A program made the position numbers and the translations under genes. 64,000 nucleotides of DNA from Trichosphaerium sp. ATCC 40318 (Eukaryota; Discosea; Flabellinia; Trichosidae), in the NCBI GenBank assembly GCA_038496445.1, contig JALMLS010000062.1, positions 124,001-188,000 on the forward strand. Direction: 5' to 3'. The notes beneath the pieces were generated by a model. The model was not told the origin of the DNA. It was given only the letters and a program-made list of their open reading frames with translations, and did no database searches. Below are positions 44,916 to 56,328 of the stretch, piece after piece (positions within the stretch are counted from its first letter, which is position 1; each line of letters opens with the position of its first letter).

Positions 44916-46254
44916 TTACATTACATTAGTAGTAAGGGTTTCAGGCGATAATAACTCTGCTTCTTTACCAAGGAACTCTGCAAGTTTCATCATGCCGTAG
45001 TCGCCTCCATAAGCACTTTTTTCAGCATCTGAATTATAGTTCGAGTTGCAGTTAACATCGTATACATAGTATGTTCCATTCTTATCTGTAATAAACTCTA
45101 TGCCAGATACTTCTATATTATGAAACTTTATAAACTCCTCTAGCTGACTTATCAAAGGATGCTTAAAATCTTTTAGGATAATAAACTTGTCCTTATTATA
45201 TTCTTTTTGATTTTCTTCTTCTGTAGGCTTTGACGCAGGACAAGCAGCGTCACCTATCTATTGCCGAAAAAAGTAAGAATATCTTAATCAACGTATTTTA
45301 TCACGTGATTTTAACGTACTTGACAGTGATCAGCTGGACAAAGTTCAAAGCCTTCGCTTGTATCAACAGAAACAGCATACATAAATTTACCATTTATGAA
45401 CTCAAGTCTAGTTATACGTCCTTCAGGTGCTACAGACTTTATAAGAACTCTTTCTTTAGTTCATAAAAAAAAGAACATACACTCAATGTATTGTTGCACC
45501 AAGTAAATACCATCAATAGGCTCATCAAAACCATCAGAATTTATAAACGTTTCCAGTGCTTCAATTGTGGAGAATTTATTCACACCTAATCCCTTCCTAG
45601 TCATACGATGTCAACAGATTATAGTATAAAAGGTATTCTTGACATGACAAATTATCAACTTACCCGGCTCTGTTATGTTTTATAATAAAGTCTCTTCCTT
45701 TGAAATGCTTTTTAGCCAAAGATAAAATGTTTTTACGAAGGTCATCACCAGATCCAGTTGCAGCGTATGTTTCTGGCGTAGAAATATTACGTGCTTTCAA
45801 GGTAGCGTATTGGCGCACTTTACTAACCGGTTTTAAGAAAGTATGGTTTAATTAATTTCTAGAATACCTTAGTTCCATTCTAAGCGCAGATGTACCGTTT
45901 ACTACGCGTCTATCGTGTAAATCGAGCCATTCTAGAAGCGCCTTTCACAGTTTTAGATTTTACAATGTAACATGCGTTTAAGGCTTACGTGTGTATGTTC
46001 CGGAGCGTACCGGTGGTTACGAGTGTGAGAAGATGGAGAAACACGATTGAAAAAGACGGATTGGGGCGGTTGCTTCGACAAGTCAATAGCGCCACCACGA
46101 CCTACGTGCCATTCTTCGTAGTTGAGTTTCAACTCTTTAAACGCGTTTCTAACAAAAAGCGCTTAGAACCAGTTCAATCCTTGTTTTATAGTTACCTCAG
46201 CGATGGTAGCCAGTCGTTATTCTCATGTATGACGATAATTGGTGCGTTGCTCAT
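44916..46254 (-). CDS. ATP-grasp family protein
   Basis: The start ATG 46252-46254 (MSNAPIIVIHENNDWLP) and about six exons give about 330 residues. Family marks seen are VFFNRVSPSSHTRNHRYAPE, EWLDLHDRRVVNGTSALRMELSK (the junction removes an intron near 45833), NISTPETYAATG, FIIKHNRAGKGLGVNKF, ITRLEFINGKFMYAV, DTSEGFELCPADHCQ, and VSGIEFITDKNGTYYVYDVN before SAYGGDYGM. The last stretch carries the Glu and Asn expected to bind metal-ATP. ATP-grasp enzymes join a carboxylate to an amine or thiol; the substrate here is unknown. A homologous layout occurs in bacteria. It shares a divergent promoter with the deiodinase-like gene. Confidence 0.75.
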
Positions 46255-46675
46255 TGTTACCAGTTTTTGAAGTACAGATGGACGTTTTTTTCTTCCACGT
46301 GCTACACACTATCGCTTAAAAAGGAAAGTAATTTTTTGCTAGCAATATTATCGATAGCTTAGCTTCATCTGACACCGAATACGTCTGTACACGTAGAGCA
46401 ATATGGATTATAGCCATCTTCGCATTTTCATGCCGGATCATCACGTAGATTTACCACGTGACCAAAAATACTTCTGAGTGTCGTTTTTACCGTGTCAAAT
46501 ACAGTTGAAACGTAATGCATATGGAAATAACTTCACGTGACCAGTCTCTTGACAACTTTTTTCTTGTCCATGCTAAATCTAAACTAGACGAACACTGCGT
46601 TTTGTGTACAAGAAGGCCATCGCCTGCAGACCTCTTCATCACCTGACTAGCAAAGACCGTTATTTTTTTGTAAAA
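46255..46675. promoter_or_regulatory. Divergent promoter with three CACGTG sites
   Basis: This 421-bp region separates the starts of the ATP-grasp and deiodinase-like genes. CACGTG palindromes stand at 46296-46301, 46455-46460 and 46534-46539, the last as TTCACGTGAC, plus half-matches TCACGTAG at 46441. CACGTG is the core site of bHLH and bZIP factors in many eukaryotes. The spacing suggests control of both genes. Confidence 0.5.
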
Positions 46676-47665
46676 ATGCGTATCTTATCCGTGGTATCAT
46701 ACCTCAGCCTGTTATTATTTGTGTTTGGCCAGTTTTCTTCAGATTGCTTCGACTGGCCAGCTAAAGACTTTAATCGTGAGAACCACGCGTACGTCGAGTA
46801 TGAAAACGTTTTTCTAAAGCTCTGGTAGTAACCTAGATGTGTTTCTTCACGCTGGCGACAAAGCTCCTGATTTTACTTTATTAGATATCCACAATAAACC
46901 TCATACACTGAGCACATTGTTACAAGAGAAACCAGTAAGTTGTTTGAACTTTCCGTAGAAGTTTTGATTAACGACAAAAAACCAAAAAGGTGTTGGTTCA
47001 ATTTGGAAGCTACACATGTAATGGCACGTGGATTATTAGACGCACCGACATAAGTTATTAACCGATATTTTTATTAGTGTTCGAGGGAGCTGTAGAGCAA
47101 AGTAAACAAATGGCGGAGACGTATCCTCAAGTCACCTTCGTTGTTGTTTACAACATTGAAGCGCATCCAAGAACTGATGTATCTCCTTACAAGGGCATTG
47201 TACGCGACTGAGGTTAAGTTAAACAGTACTGACAATGCATCAAGCCTTGGGAAAACTCTAAGTACTCAATTTACCGTCAACCTATGATGTACACCGATAG
47301 AGTTAGATTAGCACGTGCTACATATGACTACTGGCAAGGCTTAGGCGACCAGCTAATTCTTGTTGACGAACTCACACCTCACGGTATAGTTTAAATTAAA
47401 ACATTAAGCATGCTCGATATCGCGTCTAAGGAATTATTAGGTCCAAATAATCCAATGTGGTGCACTTATGGTAATGTACCAAACGGCAAGTATTCAAGAA
47501 AAAGTATTTTTGTTCTAACTTTGTAGTATGTTAGGTGGTTGGCTTATTGGACAAGACGGCATAGTTGCTTATGAGGAACAATGGTTTGCTCACAACATAG
47601 CTGGATTTCGTACAGCAATTGAGAAGATGATTGGAGCTGACAATACTACCCTTTCGGCAGTATAA
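46676..47665 (+). CDS. Iodothyronine-deiodinase-like thioredoxin-fold protein, Cys form
   Basis: The start ATG 46676 opens a signal peptide (MRILSVVSYLSLLLFVFG). Exons joined by GT-AG introns, and one by an apparent GC-AG intron (GCACGT at about 47020), give about 240 residues. Marks are GDKAPDFTLLD, VLVQFGSYTCNVFEGAV, FVVVYNIEAHPRTD, IYRQPMMYTDRVRLA, QLILVDE, NPMWCTYG and GWLIGQDGIVAYEEQWF. The layout follows deiodinases (GSCTU, VVYIEEAHP, DRxxxA, YGxxPxR), with Cys where animal enzymes have selenocysteine. Substrate and role in a protist are unknown. The stop is TAA 47663-47665. Confidence 0.7.
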
Positions 47666-48099
47666 TTTGTTGAAAAAAAACAAAACATAAAGCAATGTTA
47701 GTTCCTTAGTTATTTACAACCGTTGAACAACATTGTAATATGTCACGTTAAGGAAGTGGTCTTGTCAGATTTTAGCGCAGCCGTAAAGCTTCACATTGTT
47801 ATATGCATTTGTCTGAAAAAGGCTTTAATGGTCACAACCTTTTTGCCCAAAAGAAGGTGAGAAATGTGTTGAATTTTTTTTCCTAATCAATTCCATATTT
47901 TTTTGTTCCACAAAAGATCCTCTACGTCACGTGTATCATATTATCTAAAAGGTACAATAACCAACACCATACAACCCGATTCCGGTTTGCTGCACTCCGA
48001 AACAATTTAAATTAAATATTTTGCCTACGTGTAACGTTTTTAACCAAGAAAACGTATTTCAGGTTCCTCCTTGACATCGTGTGGTAGTATTGTGGCCTT
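47666..48099. promoter_or_regulatory. Intergenic region, promoter of the glycosyltransferase gene
   Basis: No ORF is supported. A CACGTG (GTCACGTGTA) lies at about 47928, about 170 bp before the next start. Confidence 0.4.
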
Positions 48100-49725
48100 A
48101 TGAGCTCTGAAGACCATACAATAGATGAAAAAGAGTTTGAAAGGCAGAGATGGATACGTAGACGCCGTCGCTCACGGCGACTAGTGATAAACGCTATTTT
48201 ATCAAGTTGTCTTGTTGTAATCTTTAGCGTTATTCTAATAACGCTATTGATACAAATAGCGCTCTCTAGTGGCTATACAGAACTCAAAAACAATGAAATA
48301 AGTTATGGAACAACAGAACAAGGTGTTTACGAGAGACTAACAAAACCATACACGGATTTTGATCCAAAGGAATATCCGTTAAAAACGGATAAATGTATTG
48401 AATGGTCAGAAAAACATATGAAAAGAGGTCGTCAGCTTTGGGATATTTATGTCACTGCAAGTGAGAAGTTGAAGGATTTAGAGAGCTATCCTATATCTTC
48501 TATAAATAACATTACTTCTCAGAGGTATACACCTTATAGATTAATTGCACATGATTGCTTAAGAGAGCTATTGACTTTTAAACTAAATAATAGTAACGAA
48601 AGAAAAATTAACATATTTATAGCTGTTCATAATCGTCTCACGTGCGTATTGAAAAACGTTAATTTTATGTTTTTATTGACTCAGTATTAGTAATCTAAAG
48701 CATGCTGTAAAGTCACTAGAAACTGCTGCTCAGGCCGCTGGGAATGTTCATGATCTTCATATTGTTATCATCGAAAGTGGTAGTAATGAGTGCGAAGAAT
48801 TTTCACAAAGTGAAGATGCTGTGATACAAAGGAGTTATTTACGTGTACCTTCTATTATTGGATCATTATGGGGATGTAGTGGTTTATTTCCAACAAGCGT
48901 ACTTTATAACCTTGGTTTCTTAACAGCGCGAGAAGCCGAGTGGAATTTATTTTATGTTGCTGATTTTGTAGTGCCAAAAACTTTCTTCACTAACAACAAA
49001 ATTCATGATGGTGCTGACGCCTTCTACCCTTATAAACGTACGTGCAATATTTTTGATATGAGGCTAAGAAACTCCTTTTGTTTATTGATTGTTTAAGGCG
49101 CTGTTTTCTTAAACAAGAAACAAACTCAGGCACTTCTTAAAATTTGGAAGAACGTTGGATACATTCCTGATAATCGTATTCGTTTTGGCCATAAGAGTAT
49201 TAAACCACATGGTATAATAGTAACTCATACGATGGATAAGTCATTTTTTTCTAAATACTGTTGTAGGTGGAGCTCTGTACATTCGAACGGATGCTTTTAA
49301 AGCGGTTGGTGGATATGATCCAGAGCTTTTTTGTGGATGGGCTCCAGAAGATACAAGTATGAGAAATAAACTAGTAAGACACCTTGAAACTGGTAAAGAT
49401 CTTGAGCGTAGACAAATGGGTAAGCAAACCAACTCGGGTTTTTTTTCTGCTTCTTTTTTGACATAACTTTTTGTTGATTGTAGATTTGTATCATATTTAT
49501 CATGATGACTCCACTGGAGGCGGTTATTATACTGCTATGGGATTATGGGCAACAAGACAAATGATGACGGTTGACGAAGAAAATATGAATCAGTTCTTAC
49601 AGCTTAAGAGCTTCTTACTCTTGCTTGAGTACGTGCACATTTTTTTTATCTTATGAGTTGAATAAAAACTAACAAATTTCAGTCAACAATACATACGTGA
49701 GTTGGTAACAAAAGAATCAAAATAA
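48100..49725 (+). CDS. Type II membrane glycosyltransferase, GT7/galactosyltransferase-like
   Basis: The start MSSEDHTIDEKEF is followed by a basic cytosolic stretch (RWIRRRRRSRR) and one signal anchor (LVINAILSSCLVVIFSVILI), the layout of Golgi enzymes. The lumenal GT-A domain has INIFIAVHNRL at its start, DLHIVIIESGS, LFYVADFVVPK where the DxD-like site should be (VAD), and GGALYIRTDAFKAVGGYDPE leading to the FCGWAPEDTSMRNKL motif that matches WGWGxEDDD of GT7 C-terminal domains. Six exons are seen; the stop is TAA 49723-49725. It probably adds Gal or GalNAc to a glycan. Donor and acceptor are not determined. Confidence 0.75.
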
Positions 49726-50210
49726 ATTTTGTACATACACCGTCCACACATATCTTTCGAACTTGTGGGAGCGTAGAAGTTTTCTTGATCGTTGAGAAGA
49801 AGCAGTAACAGAAGACACTTTTCAGTTTTGAAACAATAAGTTAAACTAAGCTTCATAGTTTGTTTCTAGAGTATTGACTTTAAAAAAAGGGTAACCCGAT
49901 ATCGTTCTGTGATAGCGTGCTACAAGATTTATTTGAAACTACTACCATCTCTACAAACAATGTAGCGATTGTTAAAGAAGCGTTGAAGACGGATATTTGG
50001 CACTTTTTTTTTTCATTCGGTTCACGGAATAACTCTTCAATATTTATTCCCGTTAGTTAGTTACTATGCATGTAACATATCAGTTTTATTGTTCATGCAA
50101 CAAAGATGTTGAAGGTTAAGAGAAAAAAAGTTCGCGTTAAGTAACCGCGTAACTTAAATGTCGGGCGTACAGAAAACAGCCCGTATTTTATTGGGCACAA
50201 CACAGGCATA
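49726..50210. other. Intergenic, nothing recognised
   Basis: The spacer between two plus-strand genes is AT-rich with homopolymer runs (for example a T run near 50005-50014). Minus-strand ORFs here have no motif and overlap the PX gene antisense. It should include the PX-gene promoter. Confidence 0.4.
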
Positions 50211-51141
50211 ATGGAGAAAGAAGGTGGTATAAGCGATATGTATGAAGATGACAGTGATATGTTCGAATTAAAGCAAATTAAACAAAAAAACGGTACTAGC
50301 AATGGTGATAGTAGTATCATAGCTAAAAGAAGGCGGAATGTCGTAATTACGGAAGTCATTTTTACCGTTGAGGTTTCAGAACCTGTAACAGAGGAGAATG
50401 GCTCTAAGAAATTCACCTCGTATCAGATAAACACTAAAGTACGTCGTTCGTACAAAACGTCATTTTGTTTTATAAATACAATCGACTCTAAACGAAGCCA
50501 TTGTGCTTATTAGACAAACATGAACCCACCGTATCCTGTATCGGAAGCTTCCGTTCGACGCCATTACAGTGAATTTGTATGGCTTGAAGAATACCTGAAA
50601 CGCTATCTAAAACACTGGGGTAACTCATACAAGGTAAATAAAAAGATCATCACGCTTTTAAAACACATTTTGCTAACACGAACGCCAATCGCAGGTAAAA
50701 AGGACATCCAGGAAGCCAAAGCCAGTACCAGGTAAGAAACGGCAAAAACAGCCAAAAAGCAAACCTGAAACGGTTTTCTTAACATTCCTTAGATCTTCCT
50801 GGAGATACTGTACTATCATTCTTGAAAATTACATTGTTCGATGAGGCGTTTGTTGAGAAGGTAAGGAAGATCGGGGAAATACTTTTTCAGAAATTCCATA
50901 TTTTAAAATAAATGTTTTTTATCATTTCAAACTGGTTCTCCTGATGTCTTACTACTTTAAATAGAGGCGCTCTGGACTGCAGAAGTTCTTGAGAGAGGTT
51001 GTTGATGATATAGCGTTACGAGAAGCGCCAGGTAAGGGTTTTTTTTTGTAAACTATAGTGTCACTTACGTTTTAAGGTTTGATTGAGTTTTTGACAAAAG
51101 ATGACATCACAGATACAATAGAGAATCGCCGTGCTATTTAA
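50211..51141 (+). CDS. PX-domain protein, sorting nexin-like (SNX3 type)
   Basis: The start MEKEGGISDMYEDD gives an acidic N-terminus, followed by a PX domain covering most of the rest: EVIFTVEVSEPVTEE, KKFTSYQINTK joined across an intron to TNMNPPYPV, EASVRRHYSEFVWLEEYLK (the RRYS-F motif that binds PI3P), a PPxxGK-like turn, and RRSGLQKFLREVVDD. About five exons; the stop is TAA 51139-51141. No BAR domain follows, so it resembles small nexins such as SNX3, which sort cargo on early endosomes with retromer. Confidence 0.75.
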
Positions 51142-51357
51142 TATTAATAGTGGGTACTCCAGAACACATTTGCAAAAAATAGTTTACAAAAGAAATCACG
51201 TGTACAAAACCAAACATAATACACCACACAAAGCACTTGTAACAACAATAAAAAAAATCAGTTCTTTGATTTTGAGACGGATTAGAATTTACTAACACCA
51301 CCTCCTTATGTACTCTTATAGCGTTGGAAGGTAACATTTATTAATACAAGTCAGTAC

Positions 51358-53037
51358 TTATAGCGTTATGGATGTGATTACTGCATCAAGTACTGCAACT
51401 CCTTTTGGTGTTGCACGCAAGTTTTTACCTTTCCATTCTAATAGTCCATCCTCTATACATGTTTTAACTCTTTCTTTATCTACAATATCTTCTATTGGTG
51501 TATTTGCACGCTTAGATATTTCATCAAGACAAATACCTTCCTACAAAAAAGTAAATGAGTCAAAGGTTGGATTTATGATCTTATAGTTTACCCTTATTCG
51601 GAGTCCCATCAATATTAGTTCACGGTATATATCATTAGAAGATAACTGAGTTTCTTCTGCACATGATCTTTTATTTGTTTTTTCTATGGCTTCCATCCAC
51701 CGCGAAGGAAGTCGCTCCTAAGAATAAAAATTAGAAATATAGTAACACAATATTGTAATCTTTCACAAACCTGAGAAAACGCCCATCGTTTATCGTTTAA
51801 GAAAAGTCTTGATGAAGCACCTGGTCCAATACCTACCCAATCACCTCCTTTCCAATAAACTAAGTTGTGCTTACATTCTTGTCCAGGTACAGCAAAACTA
51901 AATGAGAAAAAGTTGTAAGTTAATTTACGAAACAACATCAAGTACATACTTGCTTATTTCATATTGCTCTAAACCAAGACTTTTAGTTTCGTCCACAGCA
52001 ATATTGTATAAAGCATATCCTTTCGCTTCATCTACTTCAGTGATAGCCCCTGTCTAAAAATATCAGAAGAGACTTGCACAGCAAAAAAAAAAAGGTGTTA
52101 AACAAGTTGCTCACTTTTAACGCGTGATGAAAAGCTGTTCCAGGTTCAAACGTCAGAGAGTACAGAGACATATGTTTAGTTCCTAGTGACAAAGCTTGCC
52201 TTAATTCTTTTCTACATGGAACAAGTACGTCAACAACGAGTCTTGTTTTTCCACATCAAACAAAACGTTTACATACCTCCACTCAGTCTCTGTTTGTTCT
52301 GGCCTTCTATTATAAATCATATCGAATGATACTCTATCAAAAATACTCTGAGCAGTATCTATAGCATCAAGTGCCTCCTTTGATGTATGTTGACGACCAA
52401 GGAACTTTAAATCTTTATCATTCAAAGCTGGAAAAAATAAATCAATCAATTTAAAAAAACCTCGGCAACACTTCACTGAAGCAAGATGTTTTAATACCTT
52501 GAATACCAAGTGACACACGGTTAATCCCATGATCCTTAAAATCCTTTAATTTACTTGTTTCCACCTATTAAATGAGTGAAATTAGCGTTGACATTGCAGT
52601 TAACGACATTTGACATACTGAAGTTGGATTAGCCTCCATTGACACTTCAATGTCGTCTGCTACTTCGCATTTGCTTGATAGAGTATCCAGAATCGATGAT
52701 ACCATTTGTGGTCGCATGAGAGAGGGTGTGCCGCCGCCAAAGAAGAGCTTAAGGCATTTTTTGGTTTAAATCGTTCATGCTGGCGTTTTTACGCACAGTC
52801 TGTATCTTTGGGATGCGTTGAGTCGTTGTTTTGACATGTTCCACATAATCATCGAGCTCCTTTATAATACAAGCTTCCATACGCTCATGAGGTATTTTTT
52901 TGGTGACGTAGCGATTAAAATCGCAGTATGGGCATATTTTCTTGCAATAAGGCCTATTACTCATTAAACAATATCTTAGACGCTCGAAAAGCATACCAGT
53001 GCACATATACGCTCATATTATACATTTTAGTTAACAT
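51358..53037 (-). CDS. Radical-SAM protein, RSAD1/HemW-like heme chaperone
   Basis: Splicing the first intron (GTATGC to AATAG, about 53002-52958) restores MSVYVHWPYCKKICPYCDFN, the HemN/HemW start with the CxxxCxxC iron-sulfur motif. The first in-frame ATG is at 53035-53037, with two more ATGs downstream that are equally possible. Later marks are FFGGGTPSLMRP, SMEANPTS, HGINRVSLGIQ, DLKFLGRQHTSKEAL, FDMIYNRRPEQT, SLYSLTFEPGTAFH, EQYEISSFAVPG, CKHNLVYWKGGDWVGIGPGAS and a C-terminal winged-helix-like part ending ITSITL. HemW proteins bind and pass on heme; they lack coproporphyrinogen oxidase activity. It has no clear mitochondrial presequence. Confidence 0.85.
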
Positions 53038-53359
53038 TCTGTCCAAACACCAACTGAGGCCTCAAACGCTCACCTTCTTGCGTTATTGCAGTAATATTGT
53101 AACGTAGCAGGATATACAATGTAAATAAAAGCTTTCACGTGCTATCACATTAAGATAGCAACGTTAGCCCTTAAGCCACGCAAACATAGGATAATTTTAT
53201 GCTATTATAATCTGTCAAGTATGTCTGCAGGCACGCTAAATCTGCAACAATTTGTTTTGAGAATAGCCTCCATGCTAGCGTATCCGTTAGTGGCGTTTTA
53301 AATACATGAACAGCTAAATTGTCACGTGTACATAAAAACAACTTTTTTGGCTACAACAG
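53038..53359. promoter_or_regulatory. Divergent spacer with two CACGTG sites
   Basis: CACGTG occurs at about 53135 (TTCACGTGCT) and about 53323 (GTCACGTGTA), between the radical-SAM gene and the frameshifted YwqK-repeat gene. No ORF is supported. Confidence 0.4.
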
Positions 53360-54342
53360 TTGTATTATTGCCTAACGGCAGGTTTAGATCAACCACCTTC
53401 AAAGCCTGGGCGTTACCTTCTCGGTGGGAGTACTAGTAGTAATCTATTAGACATACCAAAGGATATTCAACGGTATCTAGTACTTTCAATGAAGAAACGT
53501 TTTATAAGTTTCATTCACTCTCAAAACTCGCTGCAACCAACACTCACTTCAATGATAAACTCGAGAAAAATGGAGTGTGGATGGAGTGGTGCGATAGTGG
53601 TAAACTTCTATCACAATACGTTATGATTGATGGAAAGAAGAACGGAGTCTACAAAGAGTGGTATAAAAATGGACAACTTGAGGTTCAGTGCACGTATGTT
53701 GAAGATAAAGAAAACGGTGAGCTTAGACTATGGCATAAAAATGGGCAACTTCAGATGCAGTGTACAAAAGTTGATAATGAAAGTAATGGTATGCACATAG
53801 AGTGGTATGAGAATGGGCAACTCTTTAAAAATACTACTACTTTTGAAGGTAGACCTAATGGTGAGTATAATGAGTGGTACAAGAATGGACAACTTAAGAC
53901 ACAAACCATAGAAATCAATAAAAAGAAACACGGTGAATTGAAAGAGTGGCATGAGAATGGACAAATAAAACTGAAGTGTTTGTTTGTTGAAGGCAAAAAA
54001 AATGGAGAATTCAATAAGTGGTACGACAATGGACGACTGTGCATGCAGTGCATGTTTGTTGATGATAAGATAGAAGGTGAATACAAAAAGTGGCATGAAA
54101 ACGGACAACTGTGGGTTCTTTGTAACTACATATGTGGTAAGCTAAATGGCACTGGTAAAGGGTGGCATAAAAATGGACAGCGAGAAGTAAGCGTTAGTCA
54201 TGTAGACGGCAAAATAGTAGGTGAGTACAAGGAGTGGTATAATAATGGACAGCTAAAATTGGAGTGTATGTATGTTGATGGTAAAGAAAATGGTGAGGAA
54301 AAGAAGTGGTGCAGAAATGGACAACGGATGTTGTTTTGGTAA
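53360..54342 (+). pseudogene. Frameshifted F-box-like YwqK/MORN_2-repeat gene (copy 3)
   Basis: The head (SNLLDIPKDIQRYLVL) is in one frame, and the repeats (from GVWMEWCDSGKL on) are in another, which is open to the stop at 54342. Reading the second frame upstream gives ETFYKFHSLSKLAATNTHF, matching copy 1 (HTLSRRAAINTHF). So one T is missing near 53489 in the run CTAGTACTTTCAATG. Ten or so repeats follow (WYKNGQLEVQCTYVEDKENG and so on). Either this is a recent pseudogene, or a shorter protein starts at an internal Met (53575) and lacks the F-box head, or the assembly has an error. No intron explains the shift. Confidence 0.7.
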
Positions 54343-54541
54343 AATGCTAGAAAAAAATGAGAAACTCTTTAAGCGTCAGTTTGTTAGCAAATTACAAGAG
54401 TGACTGATCTCAAATATGGACAAATCCGAGAGCTTTAGAAGAAAAAAAAAGCCAGCTGTGCTCACTCTCAACAAAGTACAGGCTACTAAGAATAAAAATA
54501 AATTTCGAAAAAAAAACTGGTTTTTTTTACTTTGGAGTGCG
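54343..54541. other. Convergent 3' spacer
   Basis: Between the repeat gene and the leftward orphan gene. A- and T-rich with homopolymer runs; no ORF supported. Confidence 0.35.
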
Positions 54542-55600
54542 TCACATGATTTCAACATTGTAACTGTTTATTATTGAACAACATATTTGAATTGTTACAT
54601 GCGCAGGAGTACTCTTAATAAGAAAAGAAAGTGCTCCAAATATCGGACTTCGACTTGCTTTCTGCTTTTCTTTTTTCTTTTTTCTCCATTTGTTCTTTTT
54701 TTCTTGCTGCTAAAAGCAAATTACGTACCTTGTTTTCTTTACAATACAAGTCTTGTAATTCAAAAGCGCGTCTTATTTCACCACCTAAAAACAATATCAG
54801 AAACGGTCTACAGGTAGATAGATCTAAGCACTCCAGTGCGTCTTTGTTGGGATCTTCGTTGAATACAAGAAGTACGTACCGTGGTAAACATCAACTGACA
54901 CCCCAAGGCTGTGTAAGTTCTCATATGCTTTATTAAGAATCAAGATATTTTCAAGTATCTTCTCCTTATCATGACGATCTGGTTCTTCAACAACAAGTTC
55001 AGCTATCTTTTTAAGAAACCCCTGAATCACTTTGAAATTATGCCTAAAAATAGTCAGTCAACTAACACTATCGTATGAACACTAACTCCACTCAAAGTAG
55101 TAGCATGCTTTCAATGGTCGAAAATAAGAGGAATTTAGAGGCAGGGTTTAATGCCAAAGAAAATCTTGGCAAAAATAGATTGATTGATAGATTGATACTT
55201 ACACGAAACAAGCAAGCGGTTCTTTTGTCTCTTCAGCGTCTCCAAACATTCTATACTTTACCGCAACAGATAACATCTCTTCATTGAGTCTACAGCAATC
55301 CTGATAATCGCTACATACATACAAGACTTTATCGTTAAAAATATCTTGAATCCTTTTTAAACAAGTTGCTGGAGAATTACACTTCCAAGCGTTGATTGTC
55401 TTCCAAGCAACTTCAACATGCGGTTTAAGTTCTACTTGAACCACCACAGGCGAATTTATAGGTGTATTAGGTGTTGCAATGAGGTTGTATTCGTGTTTTC
55501 TTGTTAACGGCTTCAAAGCTGTCTCTTGAAGGTATTGGATAATCTCTGTATTCGTTTGTGATATCGATCTTATGAGTTCGAGAGATGCTTCTGTGTTCAT
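54542..55600 (-). CDS. Multi-exon protein of unknown family
   Basis: The start MNTEASLELIRSISQTN opens a first exon of about 130 residues (to about 55200) with VVVQVELKPHVEVAWKTINAW, CLKRIQDIFNDKVLYVC and SVAVKYRMFGDAEET. The second exon is helical (IQGFLKKIAELVVEEPD, ILILNKAYENLHSLGVSVDV). Splicing then gives GGEIRRAFELQDLYCKENK and a last exon near 54650. I recognise no family. There is no signal peptide or membrane segment, so it is probably cytosolic and all-alpha. The 3' end is uncertain. Confidence 0.45.
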
Positions 55601-55959
55601 GGTGGAAAGGTAAATATGATTTGAAAGAAATCAATCAAGAAAAAAGAGATTTGATTGAAAAACGTTTTTTGCCGCAAAAAAAAAATCAGTCAAATCCTGG
55701 TGTCAATGATAAACTTGTGTACAAAATTATGTTCACGTTCCTCCAGAATATTCAAAATAAACCAACATATCCAGTGTATTTGGTGAAGGCGTGGTGGGCA
55801 GCATTTTATTGTACATGTTTTGACTTTTGCTTATGATTGTTACAAGAAAATTAACGAAAAGCGATACTTGGTACAAATGTAGTGTTTTATGAAGGAAAAC
55901 CGTCTTTGCATCAATCAACATCTTGCGTCAAATAAACATACTGTAAACTGATTTGAGCC
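55601..55959. other. Intergenic, nothing recognised
   Basis: Between the orphan gene start and an LRR fragment. Short ORFs on both strands lack motifs and splice partners. Confidence 0.35.
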
Positions 55960-56230
55960 TCATCTACAAAATGTCAACAAAAATTGCAGGTTGATGCTCA
56001 CTTTGACTCCTTCATCAGTTATTTGTTCACAACTACACGGACAAATATTGTATACACCTGATAAAGCCTTTAATCCTTCATCTGTTACTTTTGTGGATAT
56101 TAATCTAATAGTATGTACACCAGCCACCGCTTTCAAGCCTTCAGTCACACGTGTATGTGATAAATCTATAGTGTGCACAACAGTACCAACCCGATCCGAA
56201 TCATACGCGAGTATGTCTTATATAACCATG
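55960..56230 (-). pseudogene. LRR fragment related to the F-box/LRR gene
   Basis: About three LRRs of the 'DEG' type remain (VHTIDLSHTRVTEGLKAV, VHTIRLISTKVTDEGLKAL, YNICPCSCEQITDEGVK), the same repeat as in the gene at 1-806. No F-box head or start exon was found upstream, and the frame closes quickly on both sides. It is most likely a remnant of a dispersed family. A small functional protein is possible but less likely. Confidence 0.5.
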
Positions 56231-56328
56231 GTTGTGGGTACATTATTTTCAACAAATTTAGACAACACTCGGGACTCAAACTTTTCGATATTTAATTACA
56301 ATACAACATGACACTTTTTTTTTTACAT

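Noticed and set aside
46960-47060. Selenocysteine (TGA) in the deiodinase-like active site
   Set aside because: The active-site codon reads TGT (Cys) in the exon VLVQFGSYTC; no in-frame TGA is needed.
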